Below are positions 61,956 through 64,000 of a DNA stretch of 64,000 nt, piece after piece. The position numbers and the translations under genes are program-made. The stretch comes from Apricaphanius iberus (taxonomy: Eukaryota > Chordata > Actinopteri > Cyprinodontiformes > Aphaniidae): assembly GCA_028564705.1 (NCBI GenBank), contig JAPXFQ010002085.1, positions 766,001 through 830,000 on the forward strand, in the 5' to 3' direction. The notes beneath the pieces were generated by a model that saw only the letters and a list, made by a program, of their open reading frames with translations, was not told the DNA's origin and did no database searches. Numbering within the stretch: position 1 is the stretch's first letter; each line of letters begins with the position of its first letter.

Positions 61956-62583
61956 TACAGACCATCAAAACCTAACACAAACAGTTTTAATGACTTCAAT
62001 GACCTTTGCTCTGCAATATGTCTAGACTATGACCGGATAGCAATTGTGGGAGATTTAAATATCCATGCTGACAAGCCCCAAGATAGCGGAACAAAAGCAC
62101 TAAATGACGCCCTTCATAACTTTAACCTAACCTAACACATTTATGATCCAACGCTCAACCGAGGACATACTCTGGACCTACTTATTAGCAAAGACTTAAA
62201 TATCTCTAACATTGCCGTAACTAATATAGCATTATCCGACCATTTCTCCATCTCATTTGAAAGCACCATCCAAGCCAACATTTCTAATCAGAGTAAAACT
62301 ACTGTTAAAATGCTTCCTTAAAGAAAACTCAACTGAAAACTTTAAAGTGATGTACACTCCAACCTTGTCTAAATCCCCAACATCAATCAACAGACATTCA
62401 GTAAACAAACTGACAGATTTATTTCTATCCAAAATTTCAGACATGATGGATAAGATTGTGCCACTTAAGGTTAAAACTGTTTCTAGTAAAAAGAAGTCTC
62501 TGTGGAGAAGCGATCCACTGGTATGTAATGAAAAAAGGGAGCACCGGCGCGGCGAGAGAAAATGGTGGAAAATTCGACTCTAG
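61956..62583 (+). pseudogene. L2-type endonuclease C-part and linker
   Basis: Codons read YRPSKPNTNSFNDFNDL, then IAIVGDLNIHADKPQDSGTK with the G-D-x-N-x-H catalytic block. A TAA follows (about 62134, Gln in relatives) and then NRGHTLDLLISKDLNISNI and ALSDHFSI, with the S-D-H catalytic box. A frameshift near 62260-62300 moves the linker into another frame, ending KKSLWRSDPLVCNEK and RGERKWWKIRL at 62580. The Harbinger insertion follows directly. Confidence 0.8.
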
Positions 62584-63006
62584 GGGCTGTATTCACAAAG
62601 ACTCTTATCTTACCACTAGGTGTTACTCCTAACTCGCGCTAAAAGGTCTTACGTAGGAGTTGTCGTCTAAAACCTATTCACAAACGCACTAAGAGCTACT
62701 TTTACGTGGGACAAATCTCTAAAAGTAAGTTAAGAGTGACGTCCCGTTGCTATGGAAAACGTCATTTCCTATGCATGAGTAAATAAACGGACAGTAGTGT
62801 GATTGGTTGTTAAATGACACGTGTGAAACCAAGAACTGGAAAATTTCAATGTCGATAAAAGCGTAATTATGCAAATAGCAGAAATAATGCACGATGACAT
62901 CTTTGTGTCGGCCACGAGACTGACACTTCATACAACTTACACACAATAGCCTACTTACAGAGAGGGTGAAGTTTAAAAACGAAAAAACGTGAAATGCATC
63001 ATATTA

Positions 63007-63101
63007 CCCTGCCTAACGCCTGCTGATAGCTGGGATAAGCTCCAGCCCCCCTCCATGCGACCCTGAATTGGATGAAAGCGGTACAGATAATGGATGGATG
63101 G
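63007..63101 (+). mobile_element. 95-bp LINE/SINE 3' tail insertion
   Basis: The direct repeat ATGCATCATATTA (62994-63006 and 63102-63114) flanks a 95-bp insert. The insert reads gctgggataagctccagc, gcgaccctgaattggatga and agcggtacagataatgg, then (atgg)n. This 3' tail belongs to a common teleost non-LTR element or its SINE partner. Being 5'-truncated and inside the Harbinger element, it was inserted after it. Confidence 0.88.
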
Positions 63102-63226
63102 ATGCATCATATTAAGGGAGTGATTGCAAGTAGGCTGTAAACAATTAGGCTGTCTAATGAGCACATCAGTCACATCTTAAATAGACCCCCCCCCCACTAA
63201 CGTGAAAAGCACTTCGTGAACTGAAC

Positions 63227-63511
63227 ATGAGTGGTGAGAAAAGACCAAGGAAACCTAACTGGTCGCAGGACCAATTATTACTACTGGCAGAGTTGGTACT
63301 GGAGAGGAGGACGGTCCTCAAAGGGCGATTCAGCGCCGGGATTACAAATAAGAAGAAAAGGGAGGCATAGGTGGAAATTAGCAGAAACATAAATGCATCT
63401 TATCCAGCGGTGTCTCGAACGGCAGAAGACTGTGAGAAGAGATGGTATTCTCTACAGTCCCAGTGTCGGCTCGAGATCGCCGCTTATAGAAAGGATGCTG
63501 CTGCAACAGGT
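63227..63511 (+). pseudogene. Harbinger Myb-like DNA-binding protein, first exon
   Basis: The ATG at 63227 begins MSGEKRPRKPNWSQDQLLLL, then AELVLERRTVLKGRFSAGIT and NKKKREA. A TAG follows at 63368-63370, where a Trp (TGG) is expected. EISRNINASYPAVSRTAEDC and EKRWYSLQSQCRLEI then continue in the same frame. This is the Myb/SANT-like protein that accompanies the Harbinger transposase and helps it enter the nucleus and bind the ends (known for the family). A gtaggc donor-like site follows ACAGG near 63510. One nonsense change makes it non-functional. Confidence 0.75.
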
Positions 63512-63523
63512 AGGCAATGTCCG

Positions 63524-63898
63524 TCATATAGGCATCCCTTCGTGTTTCATAAATTGGAAGATGTGCAGGTTTTCTTCTTTGTGCACCTTCGGCATACCTG
63601 CAATCGCCATGAAATTTGCTTTAATTCGATGCAGTTTCTGGATGTCTAATGGGAAACGGATGAATTGTTGGATAATTTGTGGTCGACAGACCGCTTTAAG
63701 AGTTTGGTGTATTGATCGGCTGATAAAGGGTTGTGATATACCCAAGTTGTCCGCATTGCAAAGTTGCATTTTCCCTGTGGCTAAATATCTTAGTTTCGCT
63801 AAACATTTAATTTCTGGACTGATCGGATTGTTACGTTTAGTTGGAGACGTGATTGCATCCCGCACCGCATCTGAAATAAACAATTTAGTCGGTATCAT
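63524..63898 (-). pseudogene. Harbinger transposase, N-terminal part
   Basis: The minus strand encodes ISPEIKCLAKLRYLATGKMQ, then LCNADNLGISQPFISRSIHQ, a helix-turn-helix. FIRFPLDIQKLHRIKANFMA and IAGMPKV follow. In relatives the first catalytic Asp (x-x-D-G-T-H) comes next, but here the frame runs into unrelated sequence and a stop at 63524. The whole DDE core is therefore missing. The N-terminus likely extends to about 63970 in another frame. The truncation, close to the end of the Myb gene, points to an internal deletion. Confidence 0.75.
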
Positions 63899-64000
63899 TT
63901 GGTTAATTCTGAATCATCCAGAGTGTCCAACACATTGCGTCTGGCTGCAGACATTTTGGGAGTCTTTGTGAATAGGTCTTATGGAGTTAGGAGTCCTCTT

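Larger units (their letters stand above)
62584..64000. mobile_element. PIF/Harbinger element, left part (right end outside window)
   Basis: The left terminus reads GGGGCTGTATTCACAAAGAC, with subterminal copies of attcacaaa near 62677. A Myb-like gene (plus strand) and a transposase N-part (minus strand) lie inside. At 63965-64000 the complement again shows cctattcacaaagactcc, so the right subterminal region has been reached. The target triplet next to the left end is CTA or TAG, which cannot be confirmed without the right end. Confidence 0.78.

Overview
The window reads as vertebrate nuclear DNA, almost certainly from a ray-finned (teleost) fish. Short exons with AG/GT borders sit in very long AT-rich introns. 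The introns are filled with transposon families typical of teleosts: Rex3/RTE, L2 (Maui-type), Tc1-like DD34E, hAT, PIF/Harbinger, DIRS and an LTR element. There are no bacterial-type operons, CRISPR arrays or prokaryotic genes.

The only host gene I can support is one gene on the plus strand. Eleven coding exons (7613 to 50363, 1524 coding bases, about 508 codons) join in consistent phases into one reading frame. They encode a run of fibronectin type III (FN3) domains: the C-half of one domain, four complete domains, and a sixth that is essentially complete. Five of the six carry the A/G-C-x3-G-C motif near the end of the domain that marks usherin, so I call the gene ush2a. The first and last exons of the gene, the laminin domains, the transmembrane segment and the PDZ-binding tail all lie outside the window.

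Layout: 1-7612 is intron holding a hAT-like MITE (3345-4533) and repeat fragments. Exons 1-2 lie at 7.6-9.0 kb. A 14.2-kb intron (8980-23222) holds a nest: outer hAT-like inverted repeats, a broken DIRS-type element and a 1.55-kb solo LTR. It continues with a LINE fragment, a dead hAT transposase and a Rex3 copy with an inverted 5' part. Exons 3-6 lie at 23.2-27.5 kb, and exons 5 and 6 are only 85 bp apart. Intron 27519-33351 holds a Tc1 MITE, a 22-bp minisatellite and a second LTR-family copy. Exons 7-9 lie at 33.4-36.0 kb. Intron 35962-42002 holds a minus-strand L2 LINE. Exon 10 is at 42.0 kb, followed by an 8-kb intron with Tc1, DIRS and RTE remnants. Exon 11 is at 50.2 kb. The last 13.6 kb are intron with a THAP-domain fragment, hAT ends, and a plus-strand L2-type LINE broken by a Tc1-like element and then by a Harbinger element, which itself carries a 95-bp LINE/SINE tail.

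I found no previously undescribed functional system. The most informative structures are the dated nests of transposons and the Rex3 copy with a readable twin-priming signature. Calls rest on motif recognition by eye; no alignment or database search was run.
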